This document shows, piece after piece, positions 9,628 through 18,877 of a DNA stretch of 64,000 nucleotides. This DNA comes from Mycolicibacterium parafortuitum (lineage in GTDB: Bacteria > Actinomycetota > Actinomycetes > Mycobacteriales > Mycobacteriaceae). Numbering within the stretch: position 1 is the stretch's first letter; every line of letters begins with the position of its first letter. The notes below the pieces were generated by a model, which was given only the letters and a program-made list of their open reading frames with translations, was not told where the DNA came from and searched no databases. The stretch covers positions 3,906,001 through 3,970,000 of the forward strand of contig NZ_AP022598.1 of assembly GCF_010725485.1 (NCBI RefSeq). Reading direction: 5' to 3'. A program made the translations under genes and the position numbers.

Positions 9628-10578
9628 GTGCAGATACCCGGACTCTTCAAGAAGCTCGACCCCCGGCAGCGGCGGTCCCGGGTCAACCCCGACGGCACGA
9701 TGTCGCTGGTCGACCATCTGACCGAACTGCGCAGCCGGCTGCTGATCTCGGTGGCCGCGGTGCTGCTGACCACCATCCTCGGATTCCTGTGGTACAGCCA
9801 CGGCGTGCTCGGCCTGCCCAGCCTCGGTGACTGGCTGCGGGGTCCGTACTGTTCGCTGCCCGACTCGGCGCGCGCGACCATCGCACCCGACGGCGAATGC
9901 CGGCTGCTGGCCACCGCGCCGTTCGACCAGTTCATGCTGCGACTCAAGGTGGGCATGACCGCGGGCATCGTGCTGGCCTGCCCGGTGTGGCTCTATCAGA
10001 TGTGGGCCTTCATCACCCCCGGGCTGTACGCCAAGGAGCGCCGGTTCGCGGTCGCGTTCGTCACGGTCGGTGCGGGTCTGTTCGTCGCGGGCGCCCTGCT
10101 GGCCTACATCGTGCTGGCCAAGGCGTTGGGGTTCCTGCTCACCGTCGGCAGCGACGTGCAGATCACGGCCCTGTCCGGCGACCAGTACTTCGGATTCCTG
10201 ATCAACCTGCTGCTGGTGTTCGGGATCAGCTTCGAGTTCCCGCTGCTGATCATCATGCTGAACCTGGTCGGCGTGCTGACCTACGAGCGGCTGCGCGCGT
10301 GGCGGCGCGGCCTGATCATGGGTCTGTTCGTGTTCTGCGCGTTCGTCACCCCCGGCTCGGATCCGTTCTCGATGCTCGCGCTGGCGCTGGCGATGACGGC
10401 GCTGATGGAGGTCGCGATCCAGATCGCGCGGATCAGCGACAAGCGCAAGGCCCGCCGCGCCGCTCTCGACGACGTCCCCGACGACGAGGCCGCCCCGATC
10501 GGCACCGCCGAACCCGTCGAGGCGCCGACCGCGGTGCCCGCCCCGTCGCGACTTGTGATTGATGACGACGCGACCTGA
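9628..10578 (+). CDS. tatC: TatC, Sec-independent translocase receptor subunit
   Basis: TatC recognises the twin-arginine signal peptide and recruits TatA. The 316-residue product shows the N-terminal cytoplasmic motif [14 protein letters not shown], six membrane helices, and the conserved [30 protein letters not shown] region with the conserved P...F-x-P...E-R-R. The acidic Ala-rich C-terminal tail (from about residue 270) is typical of mycobacterial TatC. The first periplasmic loop holds two Cys (YCSLPD, GECRL), also common in actinobacteria. The GTG start at 9628 lies 72 bp after tatA, and the 3' end overlaps helY by 17 bp, implying coupled translation. Confidence 0.96.
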   Translation: MQIPGLFKKLDPRQRRSRVNPDGTMSLVDHLTELRSRLLISVAAVLLTTILGFLWYSHGVLGLPSLGDWLRGPYCSLPDSARATIAPDGECRLLATAPFDQFMLRLKVGMTAGIVLACPVWLYQMWAFITPGLYAKERRFAVAFVTVGAGLFVAGALLAYIVLAKALGFLLTVGSDVQITALSGDQYFGFLINLLLVFGISFEFPLLIIMLNLVGVLTYERLRAWRRGLIMGLFVFCAFVTPGSDPFSMLALALAMTALMEVAIQIARISDKRKARRAALDDVPDDEAAPIGTAEPVEAPTAVPAPSRLVIDDDAT

Positions 10579-13324
10579 GGTGTCCGACGGTTCGTCCGCG
10601 GACAGTCTCGCGGCGTTCACCGCGCTGTTGCCGTTCTCGCTGGACGACTTCCAGGTGCGCGCCTGTGAGGCGCTGGCCCAGGGGCACGGCGTGCTGGTCT
10701 GCGCACCCACCGGTGCGGGTAAGACGATCGTCGGCGAGTTCGCGGTGCATCTGGCCCTGGCCGCCGGGCGCAAATGCTTCTACACCACCCCGATCAAGGC
10801 GCTGAGCAATCAGAAACACAACGACCTGGTGGCCCGGTACGGGCCCGAACGCATCGGCCTGCTGACCGGTGACCAGTCGATCAACGGTGACGCCGATGTC
10901 GTGGTGATGACCACCGAGGTGCTCCGCAACATGCTCTACGCGGATTCGCCGGCCCTGCACGGCCTTTCCTACGTCGTGATGGACGAGGTGCACTTCCTCG
11001 CCGACCGGATGCGCGGTGCGGTGTGGGAGGAGGTGATCCTGCACCTGCCCGAGGAGGTGCGGCTGGTGAGCCTGTCGGCGACGGTCAGCAACGCCGAGGA
11101 GTTCGGCGGCTGGATCAAGGCGGTGCGCGGCGACACCACGGTGGTGGTCGACGAGCACCGGCCGGTGCCGTTGTGGCAGCACGTCCTGGTCGGCAAGCGA
11201 CTGCTCGACCTGTTCGACTACCGCGCGTCCGGTCCGGCCGGACGCAACCTGCTCGTCGACCCGGAGCTGCTGCGCCACATCGCGCACCGCCGCGAGGCCG
11301 ACCGGCTGCTGGACTGGCAGCCCCGCGGCCGCGGCAGACAGGGCCGCCCGCAGGGGGTGTACCGCACGCCCGGGCGGCCCGAGGTGATCACCGTGCTCGA
11401 GCAGGCGCGGCTGCTGCCCGCGATCACCTTCATCTTCTCCCGCGCGGGCTGCGACGCCGCGGTCAAGCAGTGCCTGCGGTCGTCGCTGCGGTTGACCACG
11501 CACGAGGAGCGGGCCCGCATCGCCGAGATCGTCGACCGCCGCACCGCCGACCTCAACGACACCGACCTGATCGTGCTCGACTTCCACGAGTGGCGCGAAG
11601 GGCTGCTGCGCGGCCTGGCCGCCCACCACGCGGGCATGCTCCCGACGTTCCGCCACACCGTCGAAGAGCTGTTCACCGCCGGTCTGGTGAAAGCCGTGTT
11701 CGCCACGGAGACGTTGGCGCTGGGCATCAACATGCCGGCCCGCACGGTGGTGCTGGAGCGGCTGGTGAAGTACAACGGCGAGCAGCACATGCCGTTGACG
11801 CCGGGGGAGTACACCCAGCTGACCGGCAGGGCCGGGCGGCGCGGCATCGACGTCGAGGGCCACGCCGTGGTGCTGTGGAACCCTGACGTCGACCCCGCCG
11901 AGGTCGCCGGGCTCGCGTCGACCCGGACGTTCCCGCTGCGCAGTTCGTTCACCCCGACCTACAACATGACGATCAACCTGGTCCACCAGATGGGTCCCGA
12001 GCAGGCGCACCGGCTGCTGGAGCGGTCGTTCGCGCAGTACCAGGCGGACCGTTCGGTGCTCGGCCTGGTGCGCGGGGTCGAGCGCGGGGAACGGATGCTC
12101 ACCGAACTCGCCGCCGAGATGGGCGGCCGCGACGCGCCGATCCTGGATTACGTTCGTCTGCGCGGAAAGATCACCGAACGCGAACGCGCACAGTCGCGGG
12201 CGTCGCGGTTGCAGCGCAGGCAGGCCACCAACGACGCGCTGGCGGCGCTGCGCCGTGGCGACATCATCTCGATCTCGCACGGCAAGCACGGCGGGCTGGC
12301 CGTGGTGCTCGAACCCGCGCGCGACGACGACGATCCGCGGCCGCTGGTGCTCTCCGAACATCGGTGGGCCGGCCGGATCTCGTCGGCCGACTACGCAGGC
12401 GCGGCCGGTCCGCTCGGCAGGATGTCGCTGCCCAAGCACGTCGAGCTCCGTAACCCGCGGGCCCGGCGTGACCTGGCCTCCGCGCTGCGGTCGGCGGCCG
12501 GCAACCTCGACGTCCCGTCGGCCCGGCGGCGCAGCGGTCCGGCACCCGAGGGCGACATCGACCCCGAGCTCATCGCGCTGCGGAACCGGGTCAAGGCCCA
12601 CTCGGCGCATTCGCTGCCCGACCGGGAGGAGCGGGCCCGGCTGGCGGAGCGCTATCTGCGGGTCGAGCGCGACAACGCGCAACTGCGCCAGAAGATCTCG
12701 GCGGCGACGAACTCGCTGGCGCAGACCTTCGACCGGATCGTGGTGCTGCTGACCGAGCGCGGATTCATCACGACCACCGATGACAGCCCCGCGGTCACCG
12801 ACGACGGCCGGCTGCTGGCCCGCATCTACAGCGAGAGCGACCTGCTGGTCGCCGAATGTCTGCGCACCGGGGTGTGGGAGGGCCTGGACGCCGCCGAACT
12901 GGCGGCCGCGCTGTCCTCGGTGCTCTACGAGTCCCGCCGCGACGGTCCGGGTGCGCAGGACGGTTCGGACATCCCGACCGGACGGCTGCGCCGCGCCCTG
13001 AACCGCACCCGCGCGCTGTCGGGTGAGTTGCGCGCCGACGAGCACCGCCACCGGCTCCCGCCCAGCCGCGAACCCGACACCGGTTTCGTCGCCGCGATCC
13101 ATCGGTGGGCCGCGACCGGGGACCTGGCCTCGGCGCTGGCCGCCGGGGACACCGGGGGAACCGGCGCGTCGATGTCGGCGGGTGATTTCGTGCGCTGGTG
13201 CAGGCAGGTGCTCGATCTCGCTGATCAGGTGCGCAACGCCGCGCCGACACCGGCTTTGCGGGCGACCGCGAAACGCGCTATCAACGACGTTCGGCGCGGC
13301 GTCGTAGCTGTTGATGCCGGGTAG
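10562..13324 (+). CDS. helY: HelY, superfamily 2 DEVH-box ATP-dependent helicase
   Basis: HelY is a Ski2/Mtr4-like superfamily 2 helicase of actinobacteria, presumed to act on RNA. The product is about 920 residues: Walker A ([14 protein letters not shown]), DEVH box ([15 protein letters not shown]), SLSATVSN motif III, helicase C-terminal motifs ([31 protein letters not shown]) and motif VI ([12 protein letters not shown]), then the long C-terminal ratchet/DSHCT-type region. Start ATG 10562 (TTG 10559 is an alternative) lies inside the tatC end. No exosome is known in mycobacteria, so its partner is uncertain. It is the last gene of the compact pafA-to-helY run. Confidence 0.95.
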   Translation: MTTRPEVSDGSSADSLAAFTALLPFSLDDFQVRACEALAQGHGVLVCAPTGAGKTIVGEFAVHLALAAGRKCFYTTPIKALSNQKHNDLVARYGPERIGLLTGDQSINGDADVVVMTTEVLRNMLYADSPALHGLSYVVMDEVHFLADRMRGAVWEEVILHLPEEVRLVSLSATVSNAEEFGGWIKAVRGDTTVVVDEHRPVPLWQHVLVGKRLLDLFDYRASGPAGRNLLVDPELLRHIAHRREADRLLDWQPRGRGRQGRPQGVYRTPGRPEVITVLEQARLLPAITFIFSRAGCDAAVKQCLRSSLRLTTHEERARIAEIVDRRTADLNDTDLIVLDFHEWREGLLRGLAAHHAGMLPTFRHTVEELFTAGLVKAVFATETLALGINMPARTVVLERLVKYNGEQHMPLTPGEYTQLTGRAGRRGIDVEGHAVVLWNPDVDPAEVAGLASTRTFPLRSSFTPTYNMTINLVHQMGPEQAHRLLERSFAQYQADRSVLGLVRGVERGERMLTELAAEMGGRDAPILDYVRLRGKITERERAQSRASRLQRRQATNDALAALRRGDIISISHGKHGGLAVVLEPARDDDDPRPLVLSEHRWAGRISSADYAGAAGPLGRMSLPKHVELRNPRARRDLASALRSAAGNLDVPSARRRSGPAPEGDIDPELIALRNRVKAHSAHSLPDREERARLAERYLRVERDNAQLRQKISAATNSLAQTFDRIVVLLTERGFITTTDDSPAVTDDGRLLARIYSESDLLVAECLRTGVWEGLDAAELAAALSSVLYESRRDGPGAQDGSDIPTGRLRRALNRTRALSGELRADEHRHRLPPSREPDTGFVAAIHRWAATGDLASALAAGDTGGTGASMSAGDFVRWCRQVLDLADQVRNAAPTPALRATAKRAINDVRRGVVAVDAG

Positions 13325-13380
13325 TGTGTTGTCGCAGCAGGCCCCCGTCGCACCAGGCGCGCGGATGACCAAGGAGAGAA

Positions 13381-14172
13381 ATGAGCGGACCGCAGGGATC
13401 TGACCCGACGCAGCCGTGGCCGGGTCAGCAGCCTGAGCAGGGCGACCAACCGGCCGGCGACGCGAATCAGGGCGCGGCGAATCAGGGTTGGCAGCCGCCC
13501 AGCACCGAGCAGCCGGCTTGGCAGCCGCCTGCCTACCAGCCGCAGCAGTATCCGCAGTATCAGCAGCCGACGCAGCCGCCGACCTATTCGCCGCAGCAGT
13601 ACCCGGCGCCGGATCAGTACGGCCAGCAGCAGCCGACCGAATACAACCCGGCCGCGTATCCGCAGCCCGGTCAGTACAGCCAGCCCGGCGGTTACCCGCA
13701 GCAGCCCGGCCAGTACGGGCAGCCCGGCCAGTACGGACAGCCGGGGCAGTACGGACAGCCCGGACAGCCCGGTCAGTACGGCCAGTACCCGGGGGCGCCG
13801 GGGTATCCGGCGCCGGGCCAGGAGGGCGGGTCGAAGCGCTCGATGGCGGTCATCGGCGGTGTCGTCGGTGTGCTCGTCGCCATCGTGCTGGCAGCGGTGC
13901 TGGTGCTCGGTTTCTGGAAGCCGGGCTTCTTCGTGACCACCAAGCTCGACATCGACGCCGCCCAGACCGGTGTCCGTCAGATCCTCACCGACGAGACCAA
14001 CGGTTACGGCGCCAAGAACGTCAACGACGTCAAGTGCAACGACGGGGTGAGCCCGACGGTCAAGAAGGGCGACAGCTTCAACTGCGAGGTCAGCATCGAC
14101 GGCACGAAGCGCCAGGTGACGGTGACCTTCCAGGACGACAACGGCACCTACGAGGTGGGACGCCCGAAGTAG
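13381..14172 (+). CDS. Membrane-anchored DUF4333 protein with Gln/Pro/Gly/Tyr-rich N-terminus
   Basis: The protein has 263 residues: a cytoplasmic low-complexity N-terminus of about 150 residues rich in Q, P, G and Y with repeats of the type GQYGQPGQ, one transmembrane helix ([26 protein letters not shown], about 156-181), and an extracytoplasmic DUF4333 domain with two Cys (VKCNDG and FNCEVS) that could form a disulfide. A homologue (Rv2091c) occupies this position next to helY in M. tuberculosis. A good ribosome-binding site (aaggagag) lies 5-12 nt before ATG 13381. The low-complexity region resembles N-termini of other mycobacterial anchored proteins; function is unknown. Confidence 0.88.
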   Translation: MSGPQGSDPTQPWPGQQPEQGDQPAGDANQGAANQGWQPPSTEQPAWQPPAYQPQQYPQYQQPTQPPTYSPQQYPAPDQYGQQQPTEYNPAAYPQPGQYSQPGGYPQQPGQYGQPGQYGQPGQYGQPGQPGQYGQYPGAPGYPAPGQEGGSKRSMAVIGGVVGVLVAIVLAAVLVLGFWKPGFFVTTKLDIDAAQTGVRQILTDETNGYGAKNVNDVKCNDGVSPTVKKGDSFNCEVSIDGTKRQVTVTFQDDNGTYEVGRPK

Positions 14173-14182
14173 CGCCCCGGCG

Positions 14183-15145
14183 TCACCCGGGCAGCGCGTC
14201 CAGCGCTGCCTGGAGACGCCCGATCGACGACGACACGCCGTAGCGTTCCGCGAGTTCGACGACTTTGCGCGGGTCGCGGGCGGACAGGGGCAGCTTGTCG
14301 CCGTCGGTGGACCAGTCCACTTCAGCGTCGGTGGCCACCCGCACCACCGGCTCGGCCTTGCCGATGTAGTCGGCGGCGGCCAGCAGCTTGTTGCGGTGCG
14401 CCTTCGACAGTTTCGACGACGGGTCTTGGGCCGCAACGAGAATGCGGTCCAGGGAGCCGTGCTGGGCCAGCAGGGTCGCCGCGGTCTTCTCCCCGATGCC
14501 GGGGACCCCGGGCAGCCCGTCGGACGGGTCTCCGCGCAGCAGCGCCAGCTCGGCGTAGGCAGGCCCGGCGCGGTCGATCGGCACGCCGTAGGTCTCGGCG
14601 ACCTCGTGCGGGCCGTACTTGACCGCCTTGGCCAGGCCGCGCCCCAGGTACAGCACCCGGACGGGGACCGGTTCGTCGCGAACCAGTTGCAGCAGGTCGC
14701 GGTCGCCGCTGACGACCACCACCGGATCTCGGCGTTCCCGCTCGGCGAGCGTGCCGAGCACGTCGTCGGCCTCGCACTGCGGCGCACCCGCGGTGGCGAT
14801 CCCGAACGCGTCGAGGATCTCCATGATCATGTCGACCTGCGGGGTCAGCTCGTCGGGAACCTCCTCGACATCCGGTTCGCCGGAAGGGTTCTCCTCCAAC
14901 ACCCGATGCGCCTTGTAGGACGGGATCGCATCGACACGCCACTGCGGCCGCCAGTCGTCGTCACGGCACACCACGAGCCGGTGCGGGCGTTCCCGGGTGA
15001 TCACGGTCGCGACGGCGTCGAGGAATCCGCGCAGCGCGTTGACGGGCCGCCCATCCGGCGCGGTGATCGAGGACGGGACACCGAAGAACGAACGGAACCA
15101 CATGCTCGCGCCGTCGAGGAGCACCAGTGAGGGTTGGGTGGCCAT
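14183..15145 (-). CDS. fenA: FenA-type flap endonuclease / 5'-3' exonuclease
   Basis: This is a stand-alone FEN/PIN-family nuclease (320 residues) that removes 5' flaps and RNA primers, paralogous to the N-terminal domain of PolA also in this window. Visible landmarks are the N-terminal [15 protein letters not shown], the acidic metal cluster [14 protein letters not shown] and [12 protein letters not shown], and the helix-3-turn/H2TH region [36 protein letters not shown]. The M. smegmatis homologue next to helY is FenA. ATG 15145 is chosen; ATG 15154 is in frame. It is convergent with the DUF4333 gene (10-bp gap) and divergent from pepE. Confidence 0.92.
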   Translation of the reverse strand: MATQPSLVLLDGASMWFRSFFGVPSSITAPDGRPVNALRGFLDAVATVITRERPHRLVVCRDDDWRPQWRVDAIPSYKAHRVLEENPSGEPDVEEVPDELTPQVDMIMEILDAFGIATAGAPQCEADDVLGTLAERERRDPVVVVSGDRDLLQLVRDEPVPVRVLYLGRGLAKAVKYGPHEVAETYGVPIDRAGPAYAELALLRGDPSDGLPGVPGIGEKTAATLLAQHGSLDRILVAAQDPSSKLSKAHRNKLLAAADYIGKAEPVVRVATDAEVDWSTDGDKLPLSARDPRKVVELAERYGVSSSIGRLQAALDALPG

Positions 15146-15173
15146 GCGCGCCATCCTGCCAGGTCGCCTTTCC

Positions 15174-15237
15174 CCGCGAGCAGACACAAACTCGCACACT
15201 CTCGCGGCGTGTCATGCGAGTTTGTGTCTGCTCGCGG
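15174..15237. repeat. Perfect 23-bp inverted repeat between divergent fenA and pepE
   Basis: The left arm 15174-15196 (ccgcgagcagacacaaactc...) and right arm 15215-15237 (its exact reverse complement) flank an 18-nt loop containing actctcgcgg. It fills most of the intergenic space between the two starts. It would form a long hairpin or cruciform and looks like a member of a dispersed mycobacterial repeat family. Confidence 0.85.
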
Positions 15238-15255
15238 AGGAGTCCGGCCCGGCAC

Positions 15256-15268
15256 TAGCCTGGACGGT
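15256..15268 (+). promoter_or_regulatory. Likely leaderless promoter of pepE
   Basis: The -10-like TAGCCT (15256-15261) places +1 at about 15268, next to ATG 15269. There is no Shine-Dalgarno sequence, and the element begins 18 bp after the inverted repeat. Confidence 0.4.
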
Positions 15269-16399
15269 ATGACGGAAGCTCGTTTCGGGACCGCCGTGTA
15301 CGCGAACCGACTGCGCGCCGCCGCGTCCGCCGCCGCGGATGCCGGGCTGGCCGGTCTGGTCATCACCCCCGGCTACGACCTGCGCTATCTGACCGGATCG
15401 CGGGCGCAGACCTTCGAGCGGCTCACCGCGCTGGTGCTGCCGGCCGTGGGGGACCCGACGATCGTGGTGCCCCGTCTGGAACTCGCCGCGCTGAAGGAGT
15501 CGGCCGTGGCCGAACTCGGTGTGGCGGTTCGTGATTGGGTCGACGGTGAGGACCCGTACCGGATGGTGGCCGAGACCCTCGGCGGGCACGGGCCACAGCA
15601 GGTTGCGGTGACGGATTCGATGACCGCGCTGCACCTGTTGCCGCTGGCCGAGGTGCTGGGCACGGTGCCGGTGCTGGCCACCGACGTGCTGCGCCGGCTG
15701 CGGATGATCAAGGATCCCGCCGAGATCGACGCGCTGCGCAAGGCGGGCGCCGCGATCGACCGGGTGCACGCGCGGGTCCCGGAGTTTCTCGTCCCCGGCC
15801 GCACCGAGGCCGACGTGGCTGCCGACATCGCCGAAGCGATTGTCGCGGAAGGACATTCAGAGGTCGCCTTCATCATCGTCGGATCGGGGCCGCACGGCGC
15901 CGACCCGCACCACGAGTGCTCCGACCGCGAGTTGCAGGCCGGTGACATCGTCGTGGTCGACATCGGCGGTCCCTACGATCCAGGCTACAACTCCGATTCG
16001 ACACGCACCTACAGCCTCGGCGAGCCCGACCCTGAGGTCGCACGCCGGTACGCGGTGCTCCAGCGGGCCCAGCGCGCCGCGGTCGACGCGGTGCGTCCCG
16101 GGGTCACCGCCGAGCAGATCGACGCGGCCGCCCGCGATGTGCTCGCCGCCGAGGGCCTGGCGGATGCGTTCGTGCACCGCACCGGACACGGTATCGGGCT
16201 GTCCGTGCACGAGGAGCCCTACATCGTCGCCGGGAACACGCTGCCGTTGGCCGAGGGCATGGCCTTCTCGGTGGAGCCGGGGATCTACTTCCCGGGACAG
16301 TGGGGCGCGCGCATCGAGGACATCGTGGTGGTGACCGCCGACGGTGCCCTGTCGGTCAACAACCGGCCGCACGACCTGGTCGTGGTGCCGGTGCCCTGA
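15269..16399 (+). CDS. pepE: PepE, Xaa-Pro dipeptidase-type M24 metallopeptidase
   Basis: This is a cytoplasmic M24 (pita-bread) metallopeptidase predicted to cleave Xaa-Pro bonds. The 376-residue product has a creatinase-like N-terminal domain (LVITPGYDLRYLTGSRAQTFERLTALVLP) and the C-terminal catalytic domain. All five metal ligands are visible: Asp in VVVDIGGPYDPGYNSD (two Asp), His in HRTGHGIGLSVHEEPYI, and the two Glu in FSVEPGIYFPGQWGARIEDIVVV. A second His lies in SGPHGADPHHECSD. The homologue Rv2089c is in the same neighbourhood. It follows the 23-bp inverted repeat and is probably transcribed from its own leaderless promoter. Confidence 0.95.
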   Translation: MTEARFGTAVYANRLRAAASAAADAGLAGLVITPGYDLRYLTGSRAQTFERLTALVLPAVGDPTIVVPRLELAALKESAVAELGVAVRDWVDGEDPYRMVAETLGGHGPQQVAVTDSMTALHLLPLAEVLGTVPVLATDVLRRLRMIKDPAEIDALRKAGAAIDRVHARVPEFLVPGRTEADVAADIAEAIVAEGHSEVAFIIVGSGPHGADPHHECSDRELQAGDIVVVDIGGPYDPGYNSDSTRTYSLGEPDPEVARRYAVLQRAQRAAVDAVRPGVTAEQIDAAARDVLAAEGLADAFVHRTGHGIGLSVHEEPYIVAGNTLPLAEGMAFSVEPGIYFPGQWGARIEDIVVVTADGALSVNNRPHDLVVVPVP

Positions 16400-16405
16400 G
16401 CCCGG

Positions 16406-16819
16406 TCAGGCCTCGCCGCGGTCGAGCAGCCGGGACGAGCCCAGCACCCGCTGAACCCGAACCTCGATCACGACGCGCTTCGGGTTCGGCCGCGGGGTGC
16501 GGTAGCGCTGCGCGTAGCGCCGTTCGGCGTCGCGGACCGCGTCGGGGTCGGAGTTCACGGTGGCTGCACCCTCCAACGACAGCCAGCGGGCGCCGTCGAC
16601 CTGGCTGAGCACCGCGACGCCGCGTTGCTCGGCGTTGACGGCCTTCTGGGAGCCGCCGGTGGTGATGACCCGGGCGATGTGGGTGGCCGGGTCGAAGGTG
16701 AACCCGACGGCGACGACGTGCGGCGAGCCGTCCGCGCGCAGGGTGGTCAGCATCGCCAGATGGCGTTCGGTCAGGAACTCGAGCGCATCGTCGGTCAGTC
16801 GTGTCGTCGGCTTCGGCAT
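16406..16819 (-). CDS. F420-dependent split-barrel reductase (Rv2074-like biliverdin reductase family)
   Basis: This is a 137-residue flavin/deazaflavin split-barrel protein, the same length as M. tuberculosis Rv2074, which reduces biliverdin with F420H2. Characteristic segments are [33 protein letters not shown] and [39 protein letters not shown], with the conserved Lys of the F420-binding groove. It is convergent with pepE (6-bp gap) and divergent from the SDR gene, the same arrangement as Rv2074/Rv2073c. A -10-like TAGCGT on the minus strand (16833-16828) would make the transcript nearly leaderless. Confidence 0.88.
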   Translation of the reverse strand: MPKPTTRLTDDALEFLTERHLAMLTTLRADGSPHVVAVGFTFDPATHIARVITTGGSQKAVNAEQRGVAVLSQVDGARWLSLEGAATVNSDPDAVRDAERRYAQRYRTPRPNPKRVVIEVRVQRVLGSSRLLDRGEA

Positions 16820-16854
16820 CGGGGTCCACGCTAGCGCAGGAGATAATCGGCGCT

Positions 16855-17598
16855 GTGAGCGATACCGGCCTGGTCGTCGTGTTCGGCGGCCGCAGTGAGA
16901 TCGGTGGGGAGCTGGCGCAGCGGCTGGCCCCCGGAGTGACGGTGGTGCTGGCCGCCCGCAGGTCCGCGGATCTGCAGGCGGAGATCGCCGCGGTGCGGCA
17001 GGCGGGGGCGACTGCGATGCACGCGGTCGAGTTCGACGCCGACGACCTGGCCGCACACGAGGCCGTCGTCGACGCGATCATCGCCGAGCACGGGCCGATC
17101 GGCACCGCGGTGCTGGCGTTCGGGATCCTCGGCGACCAGTCCCGCGCCGAGAAGGACGCCGCGCACGCCGCGTCCATCGCGCACACCGACTACGTCGCGC
17201 AGGTGAGCTTGTTGACGGTGCTCGCCGACCGGATGCGCACAGCGGGTTCGGGGACGCTGGTGGCGTTCTCGTCGATCGCCGGGTACCGGGTGCGCCGCGC
17301 CAACTACGTGTACGGTTCGGCCAAGGCGGGGCTGGACGGATTCTGCAACGGGCTTTCCGACGCGCTGCACGGCACCGGGGTGCGGCTGCTGCTGGTGCGG
17401 CCGGGATTCGTGATCGGAAGGATGACCGAGGGAATGTCGCCCGCGCCGTTGTCGAGCACGCCCGCGCAGGTCGCCGACGCGACGGTGAGGGCGCTGCGCA
17501 AGGGCCGGACCACGGTGTGGATCCCGGCGTCGCTGGCGGTGCTGGCTTGCGTGTTCCGGATGATGCCGAGGTGGATGTGGCGGAGGCTGCCGCGGTGA
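16855..17598 (+). CDS. Short-chain dehydrogenase/reductase (Rv2073c-like)
   Basis: This 247-residue SDR carries a slightly unusual dinucleotide-binding loop ([17 protein letters not shown] instead of TGxxxGxG), the acidic/basic cofactor turn AARRSADL, and the catalytic Ser ([28 protein letters not shown]) with YxxxK (Y-G-S-A-K). The C-terminus ends in a hydrophobic, basic stretch ([21 protein letters not shown]) that may touch the membrane. A similar SDR, DprE2, acts in cell-wall arabinan synthesis, but this one is only distantly like it; the substrate is unknown. A ribosome-binding site (aggaga, 16838-16843) supports the GTG at 16855. Its TGA starts the first copy of a triple repeat. Confidence 0.88.
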   Translation: MSDTGLVVVFGGRSEIGGELAQRLAPGVTVVLAARRSADLQAEIAAVRQAGATAMHAVEFDADDLAAHEAVVDAIIAEHGPIGTAVLAFGILGDQSRAEKDAAHAASIAHTDYVAQVSLLTVLADRMRTAGSGTLVAFSSIAGYRVRRANYVYGSAKAGLDGFCNGLSDALHGTGVRLLLVRPGFVIGRMTEGMSPAPLSSTPAQVADATVRALRKGRTTVWIPASLAVLACVFRMMPRWMWRRLPR

Positions 17599-17682
17599 TG
17601 AGCGCTTGCGCGAAGAACAAACAGCTGATGAGCGCTTGCGCGAAGAACAAAAAGCTACTGATGAGCGCTTGCGCGAAGAACA
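17596..17682 (+). repeat. Three copies of a REP-like element (tgatgagcgcttgcgcgaag)
   Basis: The unit tgatgagcgcttgcgcgaag, followed by aaca, starts at 17596, 17626 and 17659 (periods 30 and 33). The first copy includes the SDR stop codon and the last ends 8 bp before cobL ATG 17690. The same element recurs in opposite orientation at 19946-19970. Confidence 0.9.
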
Positions 17683-17689
17683 GACGGTC

Positions 17690-18877
17690 ATGATCGTCGT
17701 CGTGGGTATCGGCGCCGACGGGATGTCGGGGCTTCCGGCCGCGTCGAAGGACGAGTTGGCCAGGGCGACAGTCGTCTACGGGTCGCGGCGGCAGCTCGAG
17801 CTGCTCGACGACAGCGTCACCGCGACACGTCGCGCGTGGCCGTCGCCGCTGCTGCCCGCCTTGCGCGCACTTGGTGACGACACCGACGGCGACGTCCACG
17901 TGGTCGCCAGCGGCGACCCGTTGCTGCACGGCATCGGCAGCACGTTGATCAGGATGTTCGGCGCCGACCGGGTCGCCGTGCTGCCGCACGTGTCGTCGGT
18001 GACGCTGGCGTGTTCGCGGGTCGGCTGGCCGGTTCAGGACACCGAGATCATCAGCCTGGTCACCAACGATGTGCACACCGCGGTGCGCCGCGGCGGTCAG
18101 GCCGTGGTGTTGTCGCGCGACGGTTCCAGCCCGGTGGCGCTGGCGCGGTTGCTGACCGCGACCGGCCGCGGCGACTCGGAGCTGACGATCCTCGAACAGC
18201 TCGGCGGCCCAAGGGAATTGCGGCGTTCGTCCACGGCGCGGGAATGGGCGGCCCGGCCACCCGGGGACGTCGACGACCTCAACGTGATGGCGGTGCGGTA
18301 CCTGCCCGACGAGCGGCGTTACGGCGCGCTGCCCGACGACGCGTTCGCCCACGACGGACAGATCACCAAACAGGCGGTCCGGGCGGCCACCCTGGCGGCG
18401 CTGGGGCCGCGGCCCGGCGAACTGCTGTGGGACGTCGGGGCCGGATCCGGCAGTGTCGCGATCGAGTGGTGCCTGTCCGGGCCGGGTTGTCGCGCCGTGG
18501 CGTTCGAACGCGATGAGACCCGGCGGGCACGGATCACCGGAAACGCCGATACGTTCGGCGCGCGCGTCGACACGGCGGCGGGAGCGCCCGAGGCGTTCGC
18601 GTCGGTGCCTCCGCCGGATGCGGTGTTCGTCGGCGGCGGGGTCAGCAGCCCTGGCCTGATCGAGGCCTGCTGGGAACACCTCCGTGCTGGCGGCCGGATC
18701 GTGGTCAACGCTGTCACCGTCGAGTCCGAAGCCGTGCTGGCGCAGTGGTATTCACGACACGGCGGCGAGTTGCGGCGCTACCAGCACTACCGCGGGGACG
18801 CGGTCGGCTCGTTCACCGGATGGCGTCCGGCGATGCCGGTCACGCAGTGGTCGACGACGAAGCCTCATACGACCTGA
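17690..18877 (+). CDS. cobL: CobL, precorrin-6Y C5,15-methyltransferase (decarboxylating)
   Basis: CobL methylates precorrin-6Y at C5 and C15 and decarboxylates the C12 acetate in aerobic cobalamin synthesis. The 395-residue product is the usual CbiE-CbiT fusion: a tetrapyrrole methylase N-terminal half (VVVGIGADGMSGLP, VASGDPLLHGIG) and a class I methyltransferase C-terminal half from about residue 220 (LLWDVGAGSGSVAIEWCL, AVAFERDETRR, PDAVFVGGGVSSPGLIEACW). ATG 17690 is chosen because upstream codons in the same frame are only the REP-like repeat (LREEQ units). The 3' end overlaps the convergent phosphotransferase by 38 bp. It lies about 1.8 kb from the other cob genes and on the opposite strand. 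Confidence 0.95.
   Translation: MIVVVGIGADGMSGLPAASKDELARATVVYGSRRQLELLDDSVTATRRAWPSPLLPALRALGDDTDGDVHVVASGDPLLHGIGSTLIRMFGADRVAVLPHVSSVTLACSRVGWPVQDTEIISLVTNDVHTAVRRGGQAVVLSRDGSSPVALARLLTATGRGDSELTILEQLGGPRELRRSSTAREWAARPPGDVDDLNVMAVRYLPDERRYGALPDDAFAHDGQITKQAVRAATLAALGPRPGELLWDVGAGSGSVAIEWCLSGPGCRAVAFERDETRRARITGNADTFGARVDTAAGAPEAFASVPPPDAVFVGGGVSSPGLIEACWEHLRAGGRIVVNAVTVESEAVLAQWYSRHGGELRRYQHYRGDAVGSFTGWRPAMPVTQWSTTKPHTT

Noticed and set aside
10433..13372. Very long open frame (979 codons) on the minus strand across helY
   Set aside because: It lies entirely antisense to a well-conserved helicase. The translation is low in hydrophobic residues and rich in R, Q, H and G, as expected for the shadow of GC-rich codons.
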